A DNA stretch of 64,000 nt. Source: Taxillus chinensis. Lineage: Eukaryota > Streptophyta > Magnoliopsida > Santalales > Loranthaceae. The stretch covers positions 2,924,299 to 2,988,298 of the forward strand of contig CM042086.1 of assembly GCA_023512835.1 (NCBI GenBank), written 5' to 3'. The notes beneath the pieces were generated by a model that did no database searches, was not told the origin of the DNA, and saw only the letters and a program-made list of their open reading frames with translations. Numbering within the stretch: position 1 is the first letter of the stretch; each line of letters starts with the position of its first letter. Of the stretch, positions 11,666-24,438 are shown piece by piece. The translations under genes and the position numbers were made by a program.

Positions 11666-14600
11666 TCAGAAGATCTTGAAGAGCAGGCTACCGTGGGTGG
11701 CGAAAAAGCGAGCAAACACGAGAGACTCAACAGCCATGAGCTTGATGAGAAAGTTGAGCGATGGGCCCGAAGTGTCTTTCAGCGGATCTCCAATTGTATC
11801 ACCAACGACCGCTGCCCTGTGTGGGTCAGACCCTTCGGCCCCAGGGTCCTTGCATGCTCTGAAGTCCTGGCCCGCACCAAAACCGATCCAAAATCCATAT
11901 GATATTGATAGATAAACAATACAACGCCCCAAAAATCACAAATTAAGACAAAGCATCAAGTTAATTAAACGCCTTATATCGTACCTCAATATATTTCTTG
12001 GCATTATCCCAAGCACCACCTGTGTTTGATGCAGATATTGCTATCTGTTCGTTCAGAAACACAACCACAGGTTTCAGAAATCAACATAGCTACACACGGC
12101 ATATATTCTAGCAACTCCGCAATTGGTTGCTAAGCCTAATTTCTAGCATTTTACCTGAACACCTGAAACGAGAGCGCCAGCAAGAACACCAGATAGAGTC
12201 TCCACTCCAAAGAAGATTCCAACAATCAGGGCGGTCAGTATGATCAGAGCACCAGGAGGAATCATCTCCTTGATGGATGCGTCAGTAGAGATCTTGGACA
12301 CATGTGGCATAGTCAGGCTTAGCAAGTCCTTCCATGAGACCTGGAATGGTGTTGAACCGCCTGCGAACCTCTTCAACCATCTTCAAAGCAGTACTTCCAA
12401 CACTCTTCATCGTCATGGCAGAGAACCAGTAAGGAAGTATGGTACTAACAAGCAAACCAATGAAGACTTTTGGGGTCAAAACATCAACGGTTGAAATCCC
12501 GGCACGGCTCACAAAGGCACCAAATAATGCCAAAGACACCAGTGCAGCAGACCCAATGGCAAATCCCTATCCAAGAAATTCAAGCAGCAGTAATTCATTT
12601 GGCATGTGTTTTACAAAAAAAAAAAAAAGCATAAATTAAAAACAAACACATCATATTACAAAGAAAATTTATACAAGTATAAGTTACCTTCCCAATGGCT
12701 GCGGTGGTATTTCCAGCAGCATCAAGGGCATCAGTTCTTTCGCGGATTCGGTGGCTCATGCCAGCCATCTCAGCAATACCTCCAGTATTGTCACTGATAG
12801 GACCATACGCATCAATGGCGAACCCAGTAGCAATGGTGCCAGCATTCCAAGTGCGGCGACAGCAATGCCATACATGGCTGCAAAGCTAAAACTAACAACA
12901 TACTGATAGCAATAGCAAATATAGGAATAATAACAGATTTGTATCCCAAGGCAAGGCCAAAGATAATACTTGTGGCAGCCCCAGTCCTGCAGGAATGAGA
13001 GACATCTTGCACGGGATTGCAAAGGAACATCACATGATATATGAATCAAAATGTCAGTTAATGGAATGCATAAAAGGCTTTAGTATAAGATAAGCACCTG
13101 TATGCGTTGTTAGTGTAATACTCGGTCACAAATCCCATGATAAGTCCAGCCCAAAGACCAATGCCACACACAGAAATAGTTCCCTGCAAATGTAAAAAAC
13201 CAGAACTTCAATACATAATTTAACAAGAGAAGACACCAAGTAACTTTTGTGACGTGCGACTGAGGAAAATTTGCTGCCTAGGATAAAATAAATTGGAAAA
13301 AAATATGTAGACTGTTGAGAATTTTATTTAAAACCCTTTCTAATGATTAAAAATAAAGTTAAGCTTACCAGTTCTTCACATCCTTCTGAACACCAAAATT
13401 AAAGATAGTGAAGTTAGATGGAAGGGCAATCCAGCTAACAATTCCAATTCGCAAAGTCATAAGTTAGAACGGTGGAAATAATAAGCTGTCTTTTTCAATG
13501 CTGGTTCAATTTCTTGACAACCTTGATTTCAAAGAAATCAGTGGCAAAAAGTGTGGTGATCAAACATACGAGGATACCCATAGAACTGATCAGCAGTGGA
13601 TAACACATTGCAGTAAAATCATGATTGAGTCCAAAAGAGGAAATAGAAGCAACAACAAGGGCAGCACATGAGGATTCAGCATATGAACCGAAAAGATCAG
13701 ACCCCATTCCAGCAATATCGCCAACATTATCACCAACATTGTCCGCAATCACCTGAAACATAAAAAAACGTAAATATTTTTATAGGCACCGAACGGGTAA
13801 TGATATTTTTAACAGCAGCACTTTAAAAAGATTTATGCTGCTTACAGCTGGGTTTCTTGGGTCATTTTCTGGGATATTCTTTCTCTACTTTCCCGACCAG
13901 GTCAGCACCAACATCAGCTGCCTTCGTATAAATACCACCACCAACTCTTCCAAAGAGAGCCATAGAAGATCCACCGAGTCCATAACCCGTAATAGCCTCA
14001 AAAAGGCCTTCCCAGTCATTGCCGTAGTATATCTTGAAAAGATTGATAGTAATGTAAAGCACCAGGAGCCCATTTGCTGGTAAGGAGAAACCCCATTACT
14101 GCACCAGACCTGAAAGCAGTAATGAATGCCTTTCCAACACCCTTTTCTTGCTTCTAAAGTTGTCCTTGCATTTGCATAGGTAGCAATCTTCATGCCAAGG
14201 AAACCCGAAATTACTGAAGTTAATGCGCCGAGCAGGCACAAGATACGGTGCTGAAAACAGCATTGGCAAGAGCTGTCTTGCAGAGCTCACTGGGGTTATA
14301 GGTACAAGGTTGACTCTTGTACTAAAGCCCTGGACTGGAGCCTAGGAACAAAGAAGATCAAAAACTGCAAAAATGGTCATGAAGAAACCAACATACTTGT
14401 ACTCCGTGAAAAGAAAGGACGTTGCCCCTGTCATATCCATACATCCCGTGATAATATTAATATATGCATATAGCCATATACGAAGAAACAAAAAAGTTAC
14501 AAAAACTATAAAAACCACCTTCTGCGAACATCAAATATCTATTAAACAAATAAACGGCAAGGCGTCGACCAAAAAGCAGAACGCACAGAGGTGATACGAA

Positions 14601-15576
14601 TCCGCACATGAAAAATGCCGTCACGACGCAGATTTTTTTAGCAATTTAGTACATAAAATCTATTCATCATCCGCATATTTTTGTACTTTTAGAATAACAT
14701 GGATTTCGGTTAGATTATAAATTAAAAAATTCTCCAAAAATAAAATCGTCGGACAAAATATTTTTTATCTTCTGTCATAAATATGATGTCAAAAAAAAAC
14801 AAACAAACACCCAGATCTTAGTTAAATCCCAGAAACTGTTTGGGCACATCGTACGCTGCCCAAAGCAGAGACAGTATCATAAGGCTGGCACAACGTAAAA
14901 ATGTTGGGTTCTACGAAAAGCCGGCTCTATTATATTGACTATTGAGAGCTTTAATCATCAAAATCTAAATGACAGATCTCCCTGCCGAGGCGATGCAAAA
15001 TAATTTCTATAAATAAAAACAATTTAAAAAAACGAATTCTCCGAAATTTATTTTTAGAAAACATAAAATCTGATTATACAAGGAAAATAGTAGAATATGT
15101 TGCATGATTAGTTACGATAATTTACATGACGCGGATGTCACTCTCAATTTCATAATTTGGAAATTTTAAGATTATCTATCTAATCCGGGCCGTTCAACAA
15201 CAGAACTGTTAAAGAGGTTCAAACATGAAAATATTCTCCATGCAACCATTTTCGGAGAAGGAAACATCAAATGAAAGGGCATCAGATCTGATGGAAGCAC
15301 AACAGATCTAGGATCTGAACACTCACCTTCGGAGATGGCGTTTTGAATGTCGGCGCACTTGGAGACGACGTTCTGGCTACGAGGCCTTCTCTCCTCGATC
15401 AGGTGCTCTCCGTACCCGTTCTTGTCGTTCTTGCTGCTACCGTGTCCCTGGGGTTCGTGCGTCCGCTGCACGCGCGACACCAACAGCCACTGGATCAGCG
15501 AGAACGCGATGCCGACGACGGCACACGCCGGAATGATGATCTGGGCAGCGAGCTCTGACAGAACCGCCGACTCCAT
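11666..15576 (-). CDS. AVP1: type I vacuolar H+-translocating inorganic pyrophosphatase, frame-disrupted
   Basis: The family hydrolyses cytosolic pyrophosphate to pump protons into the vacuole through a protein of about 765 residues with 16 membrane helices. Eight exons are readable (joined from high to low coordinates): 15327-15576, 13846-14427, 13369-13752, 13098-13183, 12688-13016, 12155-12566, 11985-12044 and 11666 to about 11900. The start gives [21 protein letters not shown]. Substrate-site motifs are seen: [12 protein letters not shown] in exon 2 and [17 protein letters not shown] in exon 3. GNTTAAIGK in exon 5 carries the Ala typical of K+-dependent type I pumps. The C-terminus is [16 protein letters not shown]. 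Nearly all junctions keep GT/AG, but about 15 one-to-few-base indels break the frame (eight in exon 2 alone) and the exon 5 acceptor reads AA. It is either a recent pseudogene or a gene with poor local consensus sequence; amino-acid conservation between indels favours the latter. Confidence 0.9.
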
Positions 15577-15700
15577 GTCTCCCGAAAATACGAACTCGCC
15601 GGAGAATGGGCACTCCGATGCCGGAGATTTCAGAGAGCCGTCCGAGGAAGAAGGAAGAAGGAGAAGGAGGGAATGGGGGAGGTGGGTGTGCACACGTTAA

Positions 15701-15707
15701 TTTATAA
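15701..15707 (-). promoter_or_regulatory. probable TATA box of the H+-PPase gene
   Basis: On the minus strand TTATAAA lies about 125 bp upstream of the ATG at 15576, followed by a pyrimidine-rich leader (15600-15670), a usual plant core-promoter arrangement. No transcript evidence is available. Confidence 0.4.
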
Positions 15708-15954
15708 GAAAACAAAAACCCAAAACCAAAAACAAAAAGCAAAAAAAGAGCTGGAATTTGTTTAATAAAATTGTATTTATGTATTTTATCTGGTGACCTG
15801 TGGATTCATGGGGGATGATCGGACGGCGCAAGATAGTGTTGAATTTCAGCGAGCGATTTCGCGAGGGGATAACTTTTGAAGGAACGGCGTATGTTAAGGG
15901 TATCGGTGTTTGGAATATGCTTTTCCATGTTTACTCCCCACCCAAATTTGTATT

Positions 15955-15956
<2 letters not shown>

Positions 15957-16001
<45 letters not shown>
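15957..16001. repeat. (TA)n microsatellite
   Basis: About 45 bp of uninterrupted TA repeats, just upstream of the H+-PPase promoter. Confidence 0.95.
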
Positions 16002-16003
<2 letters not shown>

Positions 16004-19000
16004 CTACCAATAATTATTATCCGATCTTGAATACGACAGTTAGGGTATATTCTGTTGCTTCGCGGAACAATTTTAAAGTCGTTGTTGCCTCAGTCGGATT
16101 CGTCCGATTATTTCTATCATTCAGTTAATTTTAAAAATTAATAACAGCAAATCCTGTATTTGCTATTGAGCAATAAGCAATAATATAAGTCTATCTCTAC
16201 GTACGTGGCTCCTCCAAAATTTATCCACTTCTTTATCTTTAGTTTTTTTTTTTGAAACTACTAGTATCACTCTATATTATATTAAAAATAATTTCTTTAT
16301 TGTTAATTCTCACCATAAATAATTAATCGTAGTTTTTTCTAACTTTAAAGTTGATGTGTAAAAAATACATTATTATCTTAAAAATTGTATAAAGTGTTAT
16401 TTAAGACAAAACCATGAACTATGCACTTCAAATTTAAGTCAAACTCTCTCTCACTCCCCCTCACTCTATGACTATATCTATATGATTTTGATATTGGCAA
16501 TAAATTTGTTAAGTTAATTTAGTTTCATAAAAGGTAAGAGTTAAGAATTTAAGAATTATTTATTTACTAAGTTATTTATAAATCAAATTATACTTATACG
16601 AGCTTAATTATAGTTAATTTGTTTTTTACTCATATTGGTTTTTTTTTATGTGTAAGTCTAAGGATCGTGCCAGTTTACTACATTGATAGACTAATGTTGT
16701 CATTGTAGTGTTTTTTTTCAAATGTGTGATTGATTTTACCATCTACAAATATTACTATGTGAATTGGTTAAATCCTCACAATAGTATTTATTTATGTAAT
16801 ATATATGAATTACTGTGTGGATTGATTAAATCCCCATGTTGATATTTATTTATGTAATCATATATATTAATTGTCACGTGAAGTTTAATATAATATCTAT
16901 GTAATAATTTATAGTTGCATTAAATCAAGGCTATTGAATTTGGATATTCTTTTGAAATTTCACGCATGATCTTATAACTTGGACCCTTAAATATTTATTT
17001 AACGGTAAAAGCTCAACATGTTAAGTGACGATGTTGTAGTTATGTTATGGTAGCTAAGGCTTGATGATTTGTTTTGCCATGATTGCGATATGATGGGATA
17101 AACAAGGCTTAATTATTGATACTAAAATCTCTATAACATGTTTTAAGTTGGCTTATGGTAGTAGCAAATGGTTCCCTAATGCCTGCGAACGTAAATGTGT
17201 GTATGACTTGATATGGCATTATTGGTATATGGGTAGTAGGTATTGTAGTTAGAACATGTACATTTAGTATAAAGAATCTATATATTTGTTGAGTTGTAGG
17301 GGTGATGAAATTGTGTGTTTCTTACCAAACTTATCACTCAATATATGTTGTTTGTTTTTTTTTCAAGTGCTAATAAAACCTAGCTGGAGCTCACCGTTAT
17401 TACTCGAGCTTAACCTCATTCATTTATGGTTTTATACTATGTAATTTGTATTATTTTTTATTTATTATTTTGGACAAGATTTTTGGAAGAAGTTATATTG
17501 TATTAAGTTGAAACATATGATCTTAGTAGTAATGTTTATGGTATTGGAATTACTTGCTTTCCCTGATGCATACTATTTGTTAATGAGCTAGAGAAGTTTG
17601 ATTTTAGATTAGATAAGAAAAGTCGCAGATATGACTTTTTAATTTTTTCGCTTTATTATCGTGGGGGGGGGGAACGGGGCCCCCCTAGATTATATATTCA
17701 TATAAATTTTATGTCATAACTATAATTTTTTATAGTAATTTAACGGTTAGATTTTACATAAATACAATTAAAACAAATAAAAAAGATAAATAAATATTTT
17801 TTTATTTAATCACGTTTTAATGTAGAAGGAAAAGGCATATAATAGGTATGAAACAACAATTTAAACTACTTGATTATGATCATCGGGATTGTGATCGTTG
17901 TAGGAGCTATTTGATTAATGCATGATTATGAAAAGAGGTTCACGGTGTGGTGGGGTGGAGGCGCGAGCAGGATAGTAGAGCCCTTATGGGAGCTATTTTA
18001 TTGGGCATGGTTTATGAACGGCTGCTGACAGTGCTCACCGTGGAATAATGACGTGCAGCTGCTTAGGATAGATATTTTTTAAGGAGCTACCAAACAAACA
18101 AACCAGATGAAATGGATAGAAATAATAGCAACGATTGACTTGTTTCATTTGTTTCGTAGCTCTAATTTGTTGTCACTGTACCTCTTTTTTTTTTTTACTA
18201 TTTTAACGCTTCTTCTGTTTTGTCTTCTCCCACGCTGACCTGTCTGTCTGTAATTAACATAATTAACCTCACTCCATCCCCACCACACCACGTATGACAC
18301 AACTTTAATTACCTGTCTTTGCTGGACTCCTATCCTTTTTTGTGGAAAATACTCCATGTGACCCATGTTAATATGAGATTAGACCTGCACATGATATCTT
18401 GAACTTCTGGCAATGCCTGTTGGCGACAGACGGTATGTGTGAAAACTGAGTAATGCATCATATTTCTAAATTTCTGTGATATATATAATAAAGCTGCTTC
18501 CCGTAGACTTACTGTTCCTCTCCTACGGTTAATGCATGGGATCATCATGTTTTTTTTTTTTTCAAGTTTTATGACCCATTAATAATACATAAAACTATCA
18601 CGTCGGATGCGTGAATATAAATTTAAAATAAGCCCCATTATTTTTAAAAATAAGATTTACTTGTGTTTTTTAAAATAAGATGTAGGGAAACCTAATAATA
18701 TTGAAGTTCAATTTCCCAATTATGGGAATCAATCCTTTTGTTTTCCACGTCCTTCTTTGTGTTATATTCTTCTCCGATTTCTGAAATTATAGTCTGATAT
18801 CTAAGCACGAGACGCAGACTTTTACAGTCAACGCTAGAGCCTAGGACTCAGCTTCACCGTCACCGTGTTTTTAAGGTTTATGCAAAACTCGGGGTACCAA
18901 ATTCATGCAATTGACTCCGTAGTGCGCAGTAGTGTAATGATTGATACATTTTTTTAATGGAGATTTTGCTTTCAATTTATGAAAGATAGGAAATAATTTT

Positions 19001-19589
19001 AAATTAATAGAATAGGAAGTGAGTTCTATTAATTTTTTTTTTTGAAAAAAGAAACAACTTCAGCCATATGATCGGAATAAAAAAGGATCTGTCTATAAGA
19101 ACCAATATAGTGATCTCCTATAATTAATGCACACATGTAGACAACTCGAATACGCCAAGGTTTGCTCTTTATATATGATGAATTGAATGGGTATGGATGC
19201 AATGAACTATTCTCATTTATTAAGTCAGAAAATTGAAATAAACAGTAAAAGTTCTGATTTTAATTTCAAGTGAGATGGCAAATACTTAAACGTTCTATTT
19301 ATTAAATATCTAGTTGACATGAATAATCACTTTTAAAATATTTGTTCAAATATATACGAAACATAATATAATTTAGGATGACTAAGGGCTATTATAAGAA
19401 ATAAAATTAGTACGTTAAAAAAAACAATTCCGTTCCCATAAGTTAAAATAGGCTGGTCACGGTTTTCCTTGCCCTCCGTTTCCAAAAATCAGTTTTAAAA
19501 AATATAATTAAAAAATTATTTTTAAAGTTAAAGTTAGAATGAATTTCGCTTTTGGTCACCGTTTCCTATTTTTGTTTTCGTTTTTTTTG
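16002..19589. other. AT-rich gene-poor region
   Basis: No coding gene supported. A short imperfect tandem duplication lies at 16750-16868 and a G-run followed by a C-run at about 17664-17687. Short frames around 18.1-18.6 kb match nothing I recognise. Confidence 0.45.
16750..16868. repeat. two-copy ~60-bp tandem repeat
   Basis: Both units read ATTACT(A/G)TGTG-AATT/GATT-G-TTAAATCC…ATTTATTTATGTAAT. They differ at several positions, indicating an old local duplication. Confidence 0.6.
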
Positions 19590-19880
19590 TCGACGCTGCT
19601 GGAGAGGTTCTGCAGCGGCAGGGTGGGCGTCGTGCCCGGCGTGGAGGTAAGCGGGCAGCGGCCAGGAGAGATCTCGTGTCAGGCGGAGCCGGCGCCGCGG
19701 GAGATTCATGGGCCGGGGAGGTCGGCTGGGAGAGATCTCGCGCCCGGGGAGGCCGGTCGGGGGAGGCAGGAGCGCATCGGGGGAGATCTGCGCCGTGGGC
19801 ACGCGCAGGGGGAGAGACAGCGGGCCGCGCTAGCCGGGGGCGGTGGGCGGCGCTGGACGGCGGCGCGGGCGGCGGTGGCT
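19590..19880. other. GC-rich island inside AT-rich DNA
   Basis: About 290 bp of very high GC content between two A/T-tract flanks (TTTTGTTTTCGTTTTTTTTG before, AAAACAAAAAAAAAAAAG after). It contains three spaced copies of a GGGAGATCT-like word (GAGAGATCTCG at 19667 and 19731; GGGGAGATCTGCG near 19780), so it looks like a small degenerate repeat. Frames of 131 codons are open on both strands, as expected from GC-rich sequence poor in stops, and are not called genes. Confidence 0.5.
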
Positions 19881-20095
19881 TATCGGAAAACAAAAAAAAA
19901 AAAGAACAAATACAACAACAGAACATCAAATTAGCGTTTCATTTTTTAAGAGTCAAAACAATTTTGTTTTCGAAAACAAAAACGAAAAACTAGTGTCAAA
20001 CAAGAAAATATGGGTGTTTTCTCGCATTTAAATGCAGAAAACAAAAAACAAAAATAGCAACCAAACAGGCTCATAGACATTCAAAAGTGGGGAAG

Positions 20096-20484
20096 TAAGG
20101 ATACATTGGATTGGAGAGCTTTCTGTTTTAATTTTTAAAATATGATAATTATTTTTGAGTATAGAAAATAAAAAAAAATAAAAAGTAAATAAGAGAGTAT
20201 TTTCTGTTTTCGAATATAAAAAATATCTTTTTTTATTTGGTATTTATTTTCATTATTGATTTTTGAAAATAATTTATTTTCAAATACAAGAAACATAAAA
20301 TATCTTTTTAATTTTTTTGTTTTTTAAAAAACTGTTTTCCATTCCTACGTTTGCCCAACCCCTCCTCCCTCCCCTCTAAAAACAAAAAATAATTTTCAAT
20401 CTGTCAAAAAATCATTTTTAAATATAATTTTTAAAAATAGTTTTTAAAAACAAAAAATCAAAAAGCAACACCAAATATATCTTA
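20096..20484. mobile_element. possible Tourist-like MITE
   Basis: The left end (TAAGGATACATTGGATT) and the reverse complement of the right end (TAAGATATATTTGGTGTTG) are similar, and both are followed by T-rich arms containing TTTTTAAAA. This resembles the foldback element at 52127-52333, which shares the inner word TTTTTGAGTATAGAAAA. The flanking trinucleotides are not a clean direct repeat (TAA against TTA), so boundaries are tentative. Confidence 0.4.
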
Positions 20485-22190
20485 GCTTTAAATTTAAAAT
20501 AATATTTTATTTTTAAAATTTTAATTTTATGTAAAAAAACAGCTATTATTTTTTTTAAAAAAATTCCTAACTAAATATGCTATCGCTGAGTGTGTTATTC
20601 TTCCCTCCTTCCAGGGAGAGAAGCATCTATTCTGTAATAATTAAAAAAACAAACAAACAAATGATGGCGAAGAAAAGCCAAAAAAGTGTCTACTCTAAGA
20701 AGATTACTAAAGACATTGGTCCTATGGATTAATAATAAAAATGAACAGAGGCAGTGTCAATTTCAACCAATCATAACGAAAGATGACATTCAAGCATTAT
20801 TGTCTTACGCCCAACTTTTTCAAAAGATTTATTGTATGGATGCCTGCTCGATATTCTGATCCATGTATTCATAATACAAACCCATCAGACCTCCATCATA
20901 TTTATTCTTGTATACAAATAGGCCCTACTTCCCCCAGTCAAGCCATGGATATTCTCTTCCCTTGTTTTGAAGGCATCATTCACACTCATTGATGATTTGT
21001 CACCGTGCAATGAATATATTCCAGCTTATAAATTAGGTTCGTGTCTTCTCATTAATCATCTAGGCATTAGGCATGCTTTTCTTAAAATACAATATGGATG
21101 CGAGAAAACTTGGAAATGAAAACGTAAATTACAATGCTCAAATCTGATCATAATTAACTATTGCCTAAAACCAAAGGAAAAAAAAAACAAAAAAAACAAA
21201 ACAAAGTGAGCTTTGTTGGGAGGATTAAGACGCTTTAATCAATTGCATGGGACTGTGTTAATCTTCCGGAGCTTATTTGTTTGGAAGTATAAAAGTGTTT
21301 ATACTTCTATAAAATATAAGAAGTTTCATAACTTTTTAAAAATAATGAATTCATGATTTTTTTTCTTATATAAGTAGAGAAAATGTTGAGCTTGCTGTTC
21401 TATATCGTTGGCAAACATATAACGTGGATAATACAAATTAAAGTCACGAGATGACAATAAAGTTAATGAAAGACCATATTGAGAGAAGGAGATAGAATCA
21501 ATAAAGGATAATGCTCTTTGAAGAAATTAAAAATACCTTTAGAAAATACTTCAATGAAGACTCCTTAGTAACTAGTAAGCATCCCAGTAAGATGTTTTTC
21601 AAATTAAATTCAATATTCAATATTTACAAATATGTTTGAGTGTTACTCAAGAATAAACAAAAGAGCGAGCTTTTAATCTAAAAGCACACTCAGAAAGTAA
21701 TTTTTTAAATAATATTTTAAAATAATTACTAAAATTTAATTATAAAAACCCGTGATTATTCAACATATATGGTATTAAATTACTCTCTACTCACTTGTCT
21801 AGAAGCCATACTCCAAGAGGTTTAGGCAATGTTATTTATTAAGCATTTAATAATCCATTTTAGAAAGGCTCTTCTGATAACCCTCGCTTAGTAAGTTTAC
21901 TCTAAATCCGTGATCATTCGAACGCCTCCTAAACTTATTTAACAAGCTTATTCAGTAAGCTCATTTAGAGTACTTAAAGGATTTTTCTTGATTAAATAAT
22001 TTTAAAGGTTACTATGCATGGTGATAAATAGTGCAATCTTTAAAATTTAACCTAGAGTTTAAAGAAGAGTAAATGGTGGAAAATGAGGGAATCATTTATC
22101 CTTTTTTTGACCGATTAATACAAGTTATGGTTAGTTTTACCATCTCAAATATATATATTATAGTAATCAGTAAATGATTTGTTTCATCAC

Positions 22191-22222
<32 letters not shown>

Positions 22223-23528
22223 ATATTAATTATTAATTAGTATATGATTAGTTTTATCATATCATATGTGTATATAACTATATATAATATAGTGATTAGT
22301 ACATTATTGGTTTTATCACCTCTTATATATATAATACTAATATAATTTATGATTACATGGTTTGATTTGACACTTAAATATATGTATAGAATTATATGTT
22401 ATATATATACATATTATATACATATATATATATATATATTAAGTGTTGTAATTATATTTTTCTATATTTTTAAGAGTATATTTATTTTGATTTACAATAC
22501 TAATTAATAACTTAGAAGAAATAAATATATAAGACTAGAATACTAATTTATTATTTTGATTTTTTTCAAAGATTTTAAAATGTGTAAAATGATAAGAGAA
22601 TTATAAAAGTTTTCTCTTCTCCCTCTTTATTTCTTTTATTTTGTTTCGTAAAAGTTTTCTTTTTTCATTTCTCATTTTTCATCTTATTTCTATTGTTTGT
22701 AAAGGTTTTCTTTACCTTTTTTTTTTCTATTTCCCACTTTTTACTTCCCTTTTTATTTCTTTATTTTATTCGTAAAGGAACCTTAATCTATTTTTAAATT
22801 TTTTGCTTAATAAATCATTTCATTAATTGGAATAAACAATCCTTTTCTATTGGGGTTATCACTGCAGTATTAATTTCATTATGTTTTCTGAATATCTTAA
22901 TTATTATTATGTTATCATTGCATTTTATTTACTTTGACTATATCATGATGGATTCTATGATGTTAATCTTATTATATCATGTTTTGTGTTGAAAAAAACT
23001 AAACTAATAAGTGGTTCCAAAAAGACTTTCAACATATTGGGTAAAAACATCTATGGAAAGTATCAATTTAATTGATAATATGTTATATCATGGTATACAG
23101 ATAGTTTGCCTGAAACATTATGTTATGATACGATATTCAAACATAATTTGAATATTTATGAAATCTATTATATTATATTTCTCCTTGAAATACGATATTT
23201 TACTCTTATTAGGGAGGACTGTGCCTCCTATTTTTTAAATTAATTATTTTTTATAATGTTGTAGAGGAGGAATCTTATTGAGAATGAATATAAATCACAA
23301 TATTATCTTGTCTTGCTCCATTCGAACTGTTTTATCCTGACAAGTCATTAGGTCGGGCAAAGGTATTTTCTGGCTTGTCCCAAACTTTCCAAACTATCAG
23401 GATGGATCAGATTCAAATCAAAACAATAACCCGTTCATGTCGAGTTTAGATCGAACAGTATCCAATCCCGATCTGACTCATTGCAATACCTAAGAATGGA
23501 TCTGTTTTAGGTTTAGGATATGATTTTT

Positions 23529-23532
<4 letters not shown>
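20485..23532. other. AT-rich gene-poor region
   Basis: No coding gene supported. It holds the microsatellite at 22191-22222 and a degenerate repeat at about 22105-22360, in which a GATTAGTA-like word followed by a TGATT-GTTT-ATCA-like word recurs three to four times. Confidence 0.45.
22191..22222. repeat. compound (CT)n(CA)n microsatellite
   Basis: About 19 bp of CT repeats run directly into about 14 bp of CA repeats. Confidence 0.95.

Positions 23533-23588
<56 letters not shown>
23533..23588. repeat. compound (AC)n(AT)n microsatellite
   Basis: About 37 bp of AC repeats continue into about 20 bp of AT repeats, 55 bp before the GC-ended MITE. Confidence 0.95.
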
Positions 23589-23643
23589 CACATGATAATA
23601 ATAAAAATAATATTATAAAAAATAACATATATATTGACCGAGA

Positions 23644-24438
23644 TAGGAGTAGGCAACAGATACCCGCCCCCGCTACCCCGCCCGCTATCCGCTCCGCCCT
23701 CGCTATGTGGGGTGGGTTACCCTGCCCAAGCAAGAGCGGGGTGCGGTTTTTAAACTTGACACCCCGCCCCCAGGCGGGAACGGGGAGCGGTAATAGGTAG
23801 CGGGGTATCCCGCCCCACCCCCGCTCCGCTTAATTTTAATAATGTTTATTTATAATTTTATAATATTTTAAATATTATTATTTAACTATTATTTATGATT
23901 TTTGATAGCTTTGAATGATATTTATTATTGTAAAATTAAATTATTTTTGATAATTTTTAGGTTAAAAATGATATCGAAATTTTATTTAAGCCAAAATTAT
24001 TGATATGAACAGATCTAATAAAAAGCGATAACAAGATGCGAGTAAATGAAACATCATTCACATATACATTAAAGAACGATATAACCTGTCCCGCCTACAT
24101 ATGGAATGAGATACAATCTTAAAATTTAATCTACTACCTAAGCGATGGCAGGAAGCGGTAATATGTTGATTTCACTCCGATAGTACCCGAATTAATCATA
24201 TCAACTATTTCGTGGAACCTCTAGAAGGCAGAATTGTTTTAAGAGAGATATCAATAAAAGCCGATAGTGGGAAGCGGGCGGATGAAATCTCCTCCCGCTA
24301 ACCCCGCCATAGGACGGGATACCCCGCCCCGCCTACACATAGGGCAGAATATAATTTTAAAATTTTTTTATCCGCCTAGACGGGTATGGGGTACAATAAT
24401 AGATAGATCACGCCTCGCTATAGCGGGTAGCACTCCTA
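23644..24438. mobile_element. non-autonomous hAT-like element with GC-rich ends
   Basis: The left end starts TAGGAGTAGGCAACAGATAC and the reverse complement of the right end starts TAGGAGTGCTACCCGCTATA; both lead into cytosine-rich CCCGCCCC-type subterminal repeats flanking an AT-rich core. This is the familiar plant hAT MITE terminus (TAGGGGTGG-CAA-CGGGT…). Flanking octamers GACCGAGA (23636-23643) and TGCCGAGT (24439-24446) share CCGAG in register, consistent with a decayed 8-bp target duplication. No transposase is encoded. Confidence 0.6.

Noticed and set aside
15343..15700. Plus-strand frames of 71 and 117 codons opposite H+-PPase exon 1
   Set aside because: Shadows of the conserved minus-strand exon and its GC-rich leader.
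19534..19934. 131-codon frames open on both strands
   Set aside because: They overlap a GC-rich repeat island poor in stop codons; composition is Arg/Gly/Ala or Pro/Arg only and no domain is visible.
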